This document shows, piece by piece, positions 47,301 through 55,575 of a DNA stretch of 64,000 bases. Location of the stretch: NCBI GenBank assembly GCA_022822185.1, contig JAJECE010000011.1, forward strand, positions 1 through 64,000, written 5' to 3'. Below the pieces are notes generated by a model that searched no databases, was not told where the DNA came from, and saw nothing but the letters and a program-made list of their open reading frames with translations. Numbering within the stretch: the first letter of the stretch is position 1; every line of letters starts with the position of its first letter. The translations under genes were made by a program, and so were the position numbers. Source of the DNA: Rhodothermales bacterium (GTDB lineage: Bacteria > Bacteroidota > Rhodothermia > Rhodothermales > Bin80).

Positions 47301-47361
47301 CGAGATCAATAAACTAATCCGTGTACTCCTGCCCGATCACACGCATCGTCAGTCATGGTAA
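44353..47361 (+). CDS. Type IIG-like fused restriction endonuclease/adenine methyltransferase
   Basis: 1002-residue protein. The N-terminal nuclease-like part has the PD-(D/E)xK pattern GNGRVDIYLPRHRLVIETKA. A helical connector (FGEFYTPDWLAQFMIEE) leads to the methyltransferase: SAM motif I VLDPACGSGTFLYFAAQRL, VNGIDVHPVAAEMARATI, and catalytic motif IV IVANPPWVS. The C-terminal third probably holds the target recognition domain. No separate specificity subunit is visible, so a single-chain type IIG enzyme is the best reading. A G10 run at 47235-47244 encodes MGGG 38 residues before the end; the frame is intact now. AT-richer base use than neighbours suggests transfer. Confidence 0.85.
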   Translation: MEFKDKAIEYAEDLCHRRRGKENVVNYNLRRILEEYQIEHYAEHPAGNGRVDIYLPRHRLVIETKAPGAVSLENKSQVDRYVKYLASEEGQLLHFDGKNPPSFTGVLTDGRTWYAWKYHHALGRELEQILDRFTPIDGRSLLKNLITLWHGKIFGKPGIDANPKEHFKAWLNELRDIYQYLSGERRTHTNTKISLWLDMLRTSSMAPQRKYDQEHLFVAHTFLVALARGVIHAVVKPNDEPNSKDLLGDGFIAWVLDSTKGKKWADDFLQEINKWDWTRRTGDVLRPLYEAFVEEKDRKSFGEFYTPDWLAQFMIEEVLDDDWCAASITSALRSETDSRALDGVGVLDPACGSGTFLYFAAQRLMKSHAMAKQGLTAAEKSNVVAKLVNGIDVHPVAAEMARATIMRALRWEPGEGIRSLRIYEGDSLQLRSHEDSLFTPGPDEVVFESPQGDKILLPHAFLYRTDFAKSVRRLVETAVQGNDCPDDIIASSQPEDRDKIREAHKSLVKIIHREGNSVWTWYIVNMSGPYQLSQRKIDRIVANPPWVSMAGIQDETRKRALEAFAQNKSGIWSGGKNAPHFDIAQLFVKRCREMYLMEKEHNPSAWLVKLAALTSGGWQKFREKHGNILKQSIDLMAAQPFGGGDARRCCVLLECREARSISEICHTPKAIAKLVTPRRRPEPHMTWQDASLLLSFEAAPRPFPVSPSEYYKKRFRQGATITPMVLTLVDKVIDETENQCTITTVVSQKSPWNELPPQKGTFQKTWIRRTLKSQRLLPFIVHPELHQTIVPTGSNGLYIHSTPSRKSQSWHSLDEIYREYRGRGISTPKTLIEQIDYQKKITHQLNNNSDQLTKVVYPASADIMRAARMIHNKAIVDSSVYWYIAENEEESAYLVGVLNASVLTEAFSESRTSGRTFHKNPWRKIPIPRYNKDDTIHKNIVKLTLRAEDLAATVLANREKMGGGQVGVSRRIRELLDHEGVMDEINKLIRVLLPDHTHRQSW
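47235..47244 (+). repeat. Poly-G tract (G10) near the 3' end of the type IIG gene
   Basis: Ten G including the last base of an ATG codon (codons 961-964). Slippage by one base would replace the last 38 residues, which might change but not abolish the enzyme. Confidence 0.9.
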
Positions 47362-47718
47362 AGTCAATCTCCACTGTCTGGATATTAAACAATTTTCGTT
47401 TCCTCTTCATGTTTAATTACGGATGATTATTTTTTCGTTAGTCATACTCAATACGAAAGCGGATCAATTCAGCTCCTGACGGATTACTTCTACATGCGTC
47501 GTAAGTTTGGAATCCAACATACCGCTGAATAGTATCCGTACGGGAACCCCATATCAGATTTGAATTCGTTCGTACTCAGGTATAGATCAAGCCTGCATGC
47601 CAGCCTCTGAACAGAGGGAGATGTATCGGTGTTGGGAAAAGTGCAGAAAAAAATAAAAAATATCTAAAATCGGTGATTTTTTGCCTTTTTTTCATACGTA
47701 TTCCGTATCTTTGCACGT
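47362..47718 (+). promoter_or_regulatory. Left flank of IS66 with a promoter box (TAnnTTTG) at 47706-47713
   Basis: This gap has no gene. TATCTTTG at 47706-47713 matches the TAnnTTTG -7 element, and TTTG ending at 47683 may be the -33 element (22-base spacing). The ATG of the transposase follows only 5 bases after the box, so the message would have almost no leader. The IS left end lies somewhere in this stretch but was not resolved. Confidence 0.4.
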
Positions 47719-49353
47719 ATGGAAAATCGCGCGGCACACTTAGCATCTTTGGGCAAAGAAGAACTAATTGAATTAGTTCAGGAACAGGCTTCGATAATCC
47801 TGGAGAAAGAAGAAATTATCCAAGAGAAAGAGGAAATTATCCTAGAGAAAGAAGAAATTATCCAAGAGAAAGAGGAGATTATTCTAAATCAGGAGGGGGT
47901 TCTCCAATCTAGAGAAGCCTGCATTGCGTATCTCAAGCAGATGTATTATGGACAGAAGCGGGAGCGGTTTACGGAGGTTCCCCATGCGCAGGGAGAATTG
48001 TTTTGGACTCCATCCTCTGGGGTGGAGGAGCCCGTTTCTGAAGTCCCGCCGGAAGAACCTGCGACCCCCAAACCGTCGAAGCGGAAGGGGAAGCGGAAGC
48101 CCTCCTTGCGGGGCAAGATTCCAGATCACATTCCGCACGAGGTCATTGTATTGGATCCCGATATTGACCTTGAGGGTCTGATCAAGATTGGGGAGGAATC
48201 TCGTGTGATTCTGCAGAGGACTCCCGCCAGAGTGAAGGTCATCAAATTGATTCGGAATAAGTACTGTGACCCGAAAAACCCTAAAGCGGGGGTTCATGTT
48301 GCGGATTTACCCGATCATGTAATTGGGAAGTTGACGGCAGACAGCGGGTTACTGGCTCAGGTGACGGTCGACAAATTTGTGTACCATACGCCCGCCGAAC
48401 GCATCTCGCAGCAGTTTTCGCAGGAGGGACTTGAGATTCCGAAGTCGACGATTGTGGGCTGGCACCGAGCGGTTGCGAAGCGTCTAGTTATTCTGTGGAT
48501 TTTATTGCAGGAAACGATCCTGAATGGAGCGTATCTCCAAGTGGACGAGACCCGGATTCCCGTTCAGGATCCGCTGAAAAGTAAATTGACGGGCAAGCAT
48601 CATCTGGGCTATTATTGGGTGTATTCGGATCCCGTGAATCAGTTAGTAATGTTCGACTATCAGAAAGGACGATCCCGGGATGGCCCGATGGCCATCCTGG
48701 AGGGGTTCAAAGGTGCCTTACAGACCGATGGATACGTCGTGTATGACATATTTGAGAACTTTGAGGAGATTGAATTACATGGCTGTTGGGCCCATGTCCG
48801 GCGATATTTTCACAAAGCAAAAAAGATTCAACCGAATCATGCAAATCATGTGCTGCATCTGATACAAAAACTCTATGCAGTGGAGAAAAAACTTCGGAAA
48901 GATGCGGTTTCGTTTGAAACGCGTGTGGAAGTTCGTCAAGAAAAGTCGGTTCCGATTCTGGATGAACTCAAGATCTACCTTGAGACGCATCCCACGATCC
49001 CCGAATGTCCGTGGCATGTTGCGGTGAACTATGCGCTGAATCGTTGGGACCGATTGATCCGCTTCACCAAGAACGGTGCGGTTGAGATTGACAATAATCT
49101 GGTGGAAAACCGAATTCGACCGGTTGCTCTGGGGAGAAAGAATTATTTATTTGCCGGCTCCCATGATGCTGCCAGAGATGCCGCAATCCTCTATTCGCTG
49201 ATGAGCACCTGTAAATTGCATGGCGTAAACTATGTCGAATGGCTCAAGGATGTATTGGAGCGGATTCCGAAAACCCCGAAGGAGTTGCTTCCTACACTCT
49301 TGCCCCACTACTGGAAGGCCGAACGGGAGGCAAAGCTTGCCAAAGCGGCATAG
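47719..49353 (+). mobile_element. tnpC: IS66-family transposase (single-ORF, ISBst12-like)
   Basis: 544-residue IS66 TnpC. The N-terminal leucine-zipper-like region has four heptads (LEKEEII / QEKEEII). It is followed by a CIAYLKQMYYGQKRERF segment typical of the family, a zinc-binding-like NKYCDPKNPKAGVHVADLP, and the DDE domain: LQVDETRIPVQDP, LQTDGYVVYD, and VEIDNNLVENRIRPVALGRK, with KNYLFAGSHDAA near the C-terminus. No TnpA/TnpB partner genes are present, as in the ISBst12 subgroup. It appears intact. The right end abuts the end of the transglutaminase gene. Terminal inverted repeats and target duplication could not be identified by eye. Confidence 0.9.
47800..47883 (+). repeat. Four tandem 21-bp repeats inside the IS66 transposase gene
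   Basis: Units start at 47800, 47821, 47842 and 47863, each close to CTGGAGAAAGAAGAAATTAT with alternating variants. Each unit encodes one heptad (L/Q-E-K-E-E-I-I), so the array lengthens the coiled coil in steps of seven residues and could vary in copy number without shifting the frame. Confidence 0.9.
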
Positions 49354-49371
49354 CCTCCCTGCCAGCGGACA

Positions 49372-50230
49372 TTAACAATATTGTTGGTGCGAATTGTGCA
49401 TGCATGTATGGGATTCTCGCACGGATACGCTGAATATACCCCGCACTGGCGGGAAATCACTGTAATCCCTCCCGACTGCAACCTGAATGTGACGTTCATC
49501 ACAGTCTCCATCGTTGACGGGATCTACACCAAACCATCCTGTGCCCGGCAGCCAGCATTCAACCCAGGCATGACTCTCACTTCGCCCGCCATGACCACTG
49601 TCCGATCCAAGATAGCCTGACACATAACGGGAGGGAATGCCCCAACTCCGCAATATCGAGATCATCACATGAGCATAATCCTGACACACGCCCCGACCAC
49701 CTTCAAGGATGTGATCTATCGGCGACTGCGCGGTGGTACTCCCGGGCTCGTAGACAAAGGCCGTGCGCAGCGTCGCTTTAAGTTTCTGGATGCTGTTCAA
49801 GGGAGTGTTGCCCTTCTCGATCCCAAATTCTTTCATAAATCGCTTCAACGTGGCAGATGAGGGTTGCGCAAAATGACTCGGCTGGAGCATGATCCACTGC
49901 TGTGGATCCTGTATAGAAGCTTCAAGAGCATCCCAGTTTAAGGTTTCAAGAGAATCAGGCAGCGGAGGCTGGGAAACTACATCAACCTCAGAGATTGCAC
50001 GGATGTGAAGTTCGTGATGCGGGCTGGGACGATCAAAAAAAATGCCCCTGATTACCGTAAGGAGCACTGAACGTAAAAATGGCACCCCCGGGATCAGTGT
50101 TAAGAGAAAAGTTGCGGACCAACTGGCGAAGATTACGGGCAGGTACAAGGAAAAGTGTAAGCACCGATCCAGTTACGGCGCTTTTGTATGTAAATTTCAA
50201 CTCATGACGTATGGAATAGCGGGCAGTCAT
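49372..50230 (-). pseudogene. Transglutaminase-like protein, frameshifted at a run of eight A
   Basis: The N-terminal part (ATG 50230) reads MTARYSIRHELKFTYKSAV, then VLTLFLVPARNLRQLV and YGNQGHFF, a typical bacterial transglutaminase N-domain, and then stops. Dropping one base of the A8 run at 50035-50042 (T8 on the coding strand) restores FFDRPSPHHELHIRAISE and the catalytic core: GRGVCQDYAHVMISIL with Cys, ESHAWVECWLPG with His, and GVDPVND with Asp. The joined length of about 285 residues is normal. It is the third gene of the ATP-grasp/alpha-E operon (ATGA overlap with alpha-E). The C-terminal tail ends at a TAA beside the IS66 end, so the last residues may come from the insertion. Confidence 0.85.
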
Positions 50231-51195
50231 GATGGTAATCCCTGCTCTAAGGAATAATGTATATACTCTTCAATGATGAGGTTGTGGAGTGTACGACAGC
50301 CTTCAGCAAAATCTTCCAGGAAATCCTGTGTATCTGCATCATCCACGGAGGCCTGCAAATTTGTCTCAATTGCAGCGGCTAAGCGCAATGCGTGGCGATG
50401 CGGTGCTCTTCGCGGATGCCGTCCCCCCGCCGGATCTATGCCTGCCAGTAAAAACTGAACGGACCGGGTCGAGAAACTCAGGGAATACGGAATCTCAGGA
50501 TTGGCAATCAAAAAAGCCAGTGCCTGTTCAGACTGAATCATCATTGAATAGGTTCGGCAGTATGCCTCGTAGGCCGCGCATACATGCAGCAGCCCTGCCC
50601 ACGTCTGAGATTTTTTACTAGACGGACAGGACCATGCCTGCAACAGGGCTGTCTGGAGTTGTAAACGCTCTACAAAGCGGCCCAACTCAAAGAACCTCCA
50701 CGCATGATCTCTGGACATTCTGGTCTCAATAACGCCGGATAAATGTCGAAGTCGGTCAACGACCCCCGCAGGCAGCCTGTTGGGACCCTGCCCCCAATAC
50801 TCTGTGAAGTTGCAGTTTCGGAGCCATAGAAAACCATCATTAAGACAGGTCCAAACCCGAACAGGCAGCCAGGGACGAAGCTGTTTGGCATTCTCACGGG
50901 CTTTCGCCCAACTCTGAATAATGGAATCACGATTTTCGGTGTCTTCAATCAGATGAGCCGCAAGCGCAAAGGCATCAGGAACCAGAAAGGCTTCCGCATT
51001 GCCAGTTTCCGTAGGAGATATGGGAGGAGGCTGGCCCAGTGCCGCATACAAGATCCGCCAGCCGTGCGCCAATACATCAACAGGCCGATCAACTAGACGT
51101 GCAAGATGATGGTCCAGTAGACGCGCCGAATGCTCAGCACGCTCAAAATATCGACCCATCCAGTAAAAATCTCCAGCAGCTCTAGCCAGCATCAC
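50227..51195 (-). CDS. Alpha-E domain protein
   Basis: 322-residue all-helical protein of the alpha-E family (DUF403). Begins MMLARAAGDFYWMGRYFERA, the usual start, and includes SRDHAWRFFELGRFVERLQL and SLSFSTRSVQFLLAGIDPAG. Members always sit beside a circularly permuted ATP-grasp protein and a transglutaminase; a role in peptide-type modification or cell-wall related ligation has been proposed. It overlaps both neighbours by 4 bases, so the operon is tightly coupled. Confidence 0.9.
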   Translation of the reverse strand: MMLARAAGDFYWMGRYFERAEHSARLLDHHLARLVDRPVDVLAHGWRILYAALGQPPPISPTETGNAEAFLVPDAFALAAHLIEDTENRDSIIQSWAKARENAKQLRPWLPVRVWTCLNDGFLWLRNCNFTEYWGQGPNRLPAGVVDRLRHLSGVIETRMSRDHAWRFFELGRFVERLQLQTALLQAWSCPSSKKSQTWAGLLHVCAAYEAYCRTYSMMIQSEQALAFLIANPEIPYSLSFSTRSVQFLLAGIDPAGGRHPRRAPHRHALRLAAAIETNLQASVDDADTQDFLEDFAEGCRTLHNLIIEEYIHYSLEQGLPS

Positions 51196-52595
51196 GCACT
51201 CCTTTCGTTTTCATTAATAATCCATAGATCCTTGCAGCCTCCACCCTGACTTGAATTGACGACTAGACTTCCCTGACGAAGCGCGACGCGGCAGAGCCCC
51301 CCAGGCGCGACCCAGGTTTCTTTTCTTCCTCGAAGCACAAAAGGGCGAACATCTACATGGCGCGGTACAATCTTCCCGCCAACAAAGCACGGTGCACGGG
51401 AAAGAGCGAGCGTCGGTTGAGAAATAAAATTCGCCGGATCACTTCGCAACCGTTTAGAAAAATCTCTTTTCTCCTTTGCTGATGCATGCGGCCCGACCAA
51501 CATTCCGTACCCCCCGGACCCTCCGACCTCCTTCACAACTAATCTATCAAGATTTTCCAGTGTATACGTCAGTCCCTCGGTGGTCCTGCACAGGTACGTC
51601 TCAACATTTGAAAGAATCGGCTCCTCCGAAAGAAAATATCGGATCAGTTTGGGTACATAGGCATAAAGTGCCTTATCATCGGCCACACCGGTACCCGGGG
51701 CATTGGCAATGATAACATTACCCATCCGATATGCATGAAACAGGCCGGGGACTCCCAGAAGGGAATCACTGCGAAACGTCACCGGATCCAGAAATTCGTC
51801 ATTCACCCTTCGGTAGATCACATCAACTCTCTTGAGTCCAGAGACCGTTCGCATGTACACTAGACCGTTATGTACAACCATGTCACGTCCTTCAACGAGT
51901 TCAGCCCCCATCTCACCGGCGAGAAAGGCATGTTCATAGTACGCTGAACTGTACCGGCCGGGAGTCAATACTGCTATCCGTGGACGTTGTGTCCAAGTAG
52001 CAAGTGAGGCCAACTGAGAATAAAGCTGCCCTGGGTATGGAAGAACCTCCCGCACATTGTGCGCCCGATACAGCCGTGGCATGGCCTGCTTTATCGCAGC
52101 ACGGCAGGCAAGCATGTAAGAGACACCTGACGGCACACGAAGATTATCCTCAAGGACGGAAAATCCATCGTGAGTACGGACTATATCTGTGCCGCAAACT
52201 GAGACATAAGTATCGTGGGGGACCTTTGTGTCCAGCATTTCCATGCGATATTGGGGGCATCCCAAAACCAGTTCATGAGGTACGATACCATCACGCAGTG
52301 ACCACCCTTCATGGTAAATATCCTTCAGGAACAGATTGAGCGCGTGCAAGCGCTGGCGAAGTCCCTGGTCAATATGATCCCATTCAGAATCAGTTAGAAC
52401 CCGCGGCACGCAGTCAATCGGAATAATTTGCTCCGTAACTTCTTTTTTCCCAATTACCGTGAAGGTGATCCCCTCATGAAGAAACTGTCGCCGGACACCA
52501 TCATGAAGCTGCATCAACAGCTCTGATGTGGCATTATTGAACGCCGTGCCCAGTTGCTGCGCCGCCGGACGCAATGTCCCGTCGCCATGGAACAT
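51192..52595 (-). CDS. Circularly permuted ATP-grasp type 2 protein
   Basis: 467-residue protein of the DUF404/407 circularly permuted ATP-grasp family. Characteristic parts are FTVIGKKEVTEQIIPIDCVP, LKDIYHEGWSLRDGIVPHEL, FSVLEDNLRVPSGVSYMLAC, and the ATP site VKEVGGSGGYGMLVGP, followed by HVDVRPFVLRGRKETWVAPG and SQGGGCKDLW. It probably forms an amide-like bond using ATP. First gene of the operon. The upstream in-frame sequence (about 25 codons) lacks a start codon, so ATG 52595 is used. Confidence 0.9.
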   Translation of the reverse strand: MFHGDGTLRPAAQQLGTAFNNATSELLMQLHDGVRRQFLHEGITFTVIGKKEVTEQIIPIDCVPRVLTDSEWDHIDQGLRQRLHALNLFLKDIYHEGWSLRDGIVPHELVLGCPQYRMEMLDTKVPHDTYVSVCGTDIVRTHDGFSVLEDNLRVPSGVSYMLACRAAIKQAMPRLYRAHNVREVLPYPGQLYSQLASLATWTQRPRIAVLTPGRYSSAYYEHAFLAGEMGAELVEGRDMVVHNGLVYMRTVSGLKRVDVIYRRVNDEFLDPVTFRSDSLLGVPGLFHAYRMGNVIIANAPGTGVADDKALYAYVPKLIRYFLSEEPILSNVETYLCRTTEGLTYTLENLDRLVVKEVGGSGGYGMLVGPHASAKEKRDFSKRLRSDPANFISQPTLALSRAPCFVGGKIVPRHVDVRPFVLRGRKETWVAPGGLCRVALRQGSLVVNSSQGGGCKDLWIINENERSA

Positions 52596-53108
52596 CTCGT
52601 CTCGAAAACGGCTTTCCAGCGAATAATGAGCGAACCCTCCTTCGCCAGCAACGTGGGGCCCACTACGCTTGACCGCACACGATCAAAAGACATGTGTGCC
52701 GTTGTGCTCAACTTATCCGGAACAGATGTGGTTGCCGTCTCCAGTGTATCCATGTTCGGTACAATCCTATGTTCTTGGCCAGATTTATTGTAGCCGCCGG
52801 TTCAATATACTACAATTTATCGCAGCGGCGCAGTTCAATCGTCTTCCAAGAACTGTCAGATTTTCTGAAAGCCATGAATAAGCACAGATGACTTTGAACA
52901 GCCCCGGATACATTGAACCGGACCGAAAGTCAGACTCAACACTTTTATAATACCATTAGCAGTGATGCCAGCCGGCAGAAGGCTTACATAACCCCGGCCA
53001 TCGTTGTTCTCAAAAAGAACAGACTGGGTTCAGAATATGACTACCTATAATGACCCACTGCAATAGTATATAAACCGACGATAATCTATCATTCGATACG
53101 GATGTAGA
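52596..53108. other. Intergenic region, no gene recognised
   Basis: About 510 bases between the ATP-grasp gene and the CfrBI-like restriction gene (both minus). The sequence is AT-rich, as expected for horizontally acquired flanks. No RNA or gene was found. Confidence 0.6.
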
Positions 53109-54047
53109 TCAATTCGTCCGGTTTTCGGACGGATAGAGAATGGTGGAGATCCTTTCGGAAACTTCTTCGGCAGGCAGGCGGGGGATGACCGGGTCATGAT
53201 CGATGCCGTGCTTTTCAAGTGCAGCTTGGAATTTCACAAAACGGGTTGCAGCTTGGAGTTCAACCCATGCCACCCCTAAATCGTCCAGTTGGATCTTGTT
53301 GGTCTCGGAGAGTGTATGCCCGATGAATATATCCGACTCACGTGAGAAGGCGGAATCTGCACTTTCGGGATTCCCCTTCCCCATGAGTTTTACCTCGCAC
53401 CTTAAATTCCGGTTAGTCGACTTCAGATAGAAATCTACCTCACGGTCTACCCCTTCTCCTCTAATTTTAGACGGGGTTCCTCGTCCATAATCGCATTGGA
53501 CATCAAAGAGTTTACAGAGCGTATTCATCAGAGGAACTTCTACCTGCTTACCCATAGACGACCAAGCACTACCACTGATGGAGTTCCGTTTTAGCGCTAA
53601 GGCGTTGATCACGATGAGGCTCTCGTTCAGTGTTAATTCAACAGTGACTTTATGCAAGCGGATGGACAGCATAATGTTGACATCGGCATTGGCATCCGCA
53701 AGACGCTCAATAGACTCTCGTAGATGCTCATAAGACTCATTGGATAGTTCGATAATCACTGACTTTTTACCGCTATGTGCAATGTTGTTAATAGTCTTTT
53801 TCGCGGTGCCCGCATGGTTAGCGATTTCTGGAGGTTTAAACCGGGCAGAGTCTAAGAAATGATCCCTGTACCAGTCAAGTGTGATTTCTCTGTCTGACAT
53901 TTTCGCCTTCACCACCTCCCTGAAAAATTCCATACATTCTTGCATAAACCTTTCCCGGATTGCATGTACGACCAGTTTTCTGTGATCGGTACCGGATAAT
54001 AGGAATTCCACAACCCGCTTAACATCTACCTGACAATCCACACTCAT
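53109..54047 (-). CDS. CfrBI-like type II restriction endonuclease
   Basis: 312-residue protein that follows a methyltransferase with a 4-base overlap. The C-terminal part holds the nuclease core VDREVDFYLKSTNRNLRCEV followed by KLMGKGNPESADSAF, a D-x(n)-ExK arrangement, and IFIGHTLSETNKIQLDDLGV. I place it with the CfrBI family on the pattern and on its m4C-type partner, so the target would be CCWWGG-like; this is an inference. The N-terminal half is helical. Confidence 0.75.
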   Translation of the reverse strand: MSVDCQVDVKRVVEFLLSGTDHRKLVVHAIRERFMQECMEFFREVVKAKMSDREITLDWYRDHFLDSARFKPPEIANHAGTAKKTINNIAHSGKKSVIIELSNESYEHLRESIERLADANADVNIMLSIRLHKVTVELTLNESLIVINALALKRNSISGSAWSSMGKQVEVPLMNTLCKLFDVQCDYGRGTPSKIRGEGVDREVDFYLKSTNRNLRCEVKLMGKGNPESADSAFSRESDIFIGHTLSETNKIQLDDLGVAWVELQAATRFVKFQAALEKHGIDHDPVIPRLPAEEVSERISTILYPSENRTN

Positions 54048-55342
54048 CTCATGGAAGCGTTTATATCAGAAACACTCAGAAATCTAGTATGCACAGGTAC
54101 GCGTGCCCGAATCCTGGCAACATACTCCGCGGATAATTCCGTTAGAAAGAAACGTCGACCTAAACTGTGTGCCACTGCCGCCACGGTTCCACTTCCACCA
54201 AAAGGATCAAATACGAGATCACCCAACATACTGTAATACCGAATCACCCGCTCACAAAGCGCGGGTGGGAATACTGCCGAATGAGTCTTATCACTGACAG
54301 GATCAATTTCCCAAACATTGGTGGATTCGAACGCTCCAGTGACCTTGCTGGCATTTAGTACTTCGTCATCATACTGTCGCATATTCCAGTCAGGCAGACG
54401 GGGAGATTTTCTGCGATAAACCATTAGATATTCGGTCACCGTATTCGGCTTATATCCTAGTGGCTTCCGGTGCTGGAGAAACCCGCCGACCCGATTTTTG
54501 ACGGAAAAATCTGGTTTTCGCCATACAAGATCGTCGATGAAATCCCATCCATCTTTCACCAAAAAGTGATGGATATCAAATGGGATCGGATAGCGCCGTG
54601 ATGCATGTTGTCTATTCGGGCGCGGGAGGATAATCGGGGACGAGTTAACGACCAAGAACCGTCCATCCTTGGTAAGCCGGTGGACTTCCCGAAAAACATC
54701 TCTCAGGAACTCCAGGTATGCCCTGTAAGATGGATACAACGAATAATCTCGTGCATTGTAGTACGGCGGTGATGTGAAGACGAGATGGAATGCTGAGGCA
54801 CGGATATGCACTAGTATATCCCGCACATCCCCTTCTACAACCACATCCTGCAGTCGACCATCCACGGCGGCGTGATCAGGGTCATTGCCGCGTTGCCTGC
54901 CGTGCAATTCAATGGCAATATAGTCCCGTACCATCTCATTCGGGTGGCTGTCTAGGGGGGCGAGTTCGTTCAGTACCGAATCGTCTGCGCGAAAAACGAG
55001 AAGAGCCTGAATTGCCTGGATGACAATTTTTGGATCGGGCGAGGTGATCACCCGCCTAAAGAATGGAATCAACTCCTCCGACCGCTGTCTCCCCAACGAG
55101 GATACACATTCCCTTTTTACTTCCGTAGACCTGTCCGACACATAAAGCGCCGTCAATGCCTTTCGGATGCTCTCGCCGCGAAACTTCCCTAGTTGTTTGA
55201 CAGCCTCTCTGCGGACATCCCTTGATTGGTGATCAAGGAGAGACAGGAACACACTAGGATCGTAGGATTCAGGGTTGTGAATGCGCCCAATACTGCGCAG
55301 CGAGGAAAGGATCTTGCGGGCAGACGACTCTGCCCCATCCAA
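54044..55342 (-). CDS. Beta-class DNA methyltransferase with N-terminal HEAT repeats
   Basis: 432 residues from a TTG at 55342. The catalytic motif TSPPYYNARDYSLYPSY comes before the SAM motif LVFDPFGGSGTVAAVAHSLG, the beta-type order of m4C or N6-adenine enzymes. The S-P-P-Y form suggests m4C. Before the catalytic domain, residues 20-150 form HEAT-like repeats (QSRDVRREAVKQLGKFRGES; RSTEVKRECVSSLGRQRSEE; DPKIVIQAIQALLVFRADDS). No ATG is in frame at the start. A C9 tract just upstream sits between this frame and ATG 55364; with eight C the two would join (MPSTPPILDGAESSA). Confidence 0.85.
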   Translation of the reverse strand: MDGAESSARKILSSLRSIGRIHNPESYDPSVFLSLLDHQSRDVRREAVKQLGKFRGESIRKALTALYVSDRSTEVKRECVSSLGRQRSEELIPFFRRVITSPDPKIVIQAIQALLVFRADDSVLNELAPLDSHPNEMVRDYIAIELHGRQRGNDPDHAAVDGRLQDVVVEGDVRDILVHIRASAFHLVFTSPPYYNARDYSLYPSYRAYLEFLRDVFREVHRLTKDGRFLVVNSSPIILPRPNRQHASRRYPIPFDIHHFLVKDGWDFIDDLVWRKPDFSVKNRVGGFLQHRKPLGYKPNTVTEYLMVYRRKSPRLPDWNMRQYDDEVLNASKVTGAFESTNVWEIDPVSDKTHSAVFPPALCERVIRYYSMLGDLVFDPFGGSGTVAAVAHSLGRRFFLTELSAEYVARIRARVPVHTRFLSVSDINASMR

Positions 55343-55345
55343 AAT

Positions 55346-55354
55346 GGGGGGGGG
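55346..55354. repeat. Poly-G tract (G9, C9 on coding strand) at the methyltransferase start
   Basis: Nine G on the plus strand (C on the gene strand) between the ATG at 55364 and the first in-frame start of the methyltransferase. At C9 the ATG reads into another frame (STPPHFGWGR...). At C8 it reads straight into the methyltransferase. The tract therefore has the form of a translational phase-variation switch. Confidence 0.85.
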
Positions 55355-55575
55355 TAGATGGCATGGAGGTACTTGAAGTCCGTCTAACCGATAATATACT
55401 GCACTTTACTAGATTTTGTGCAACATCACTAATAATATCATAACAACAGACGCGCATTCTCAGCGAGGATTACTTCCCTGTGAATCAGGCCAGCGGCAAC
55501 TGGAATTGTAACATACCCCTTTGAAATAGACATCCAGCAAGTATCTTCGCCGATTCCATGTGAAACCACGCCAGA

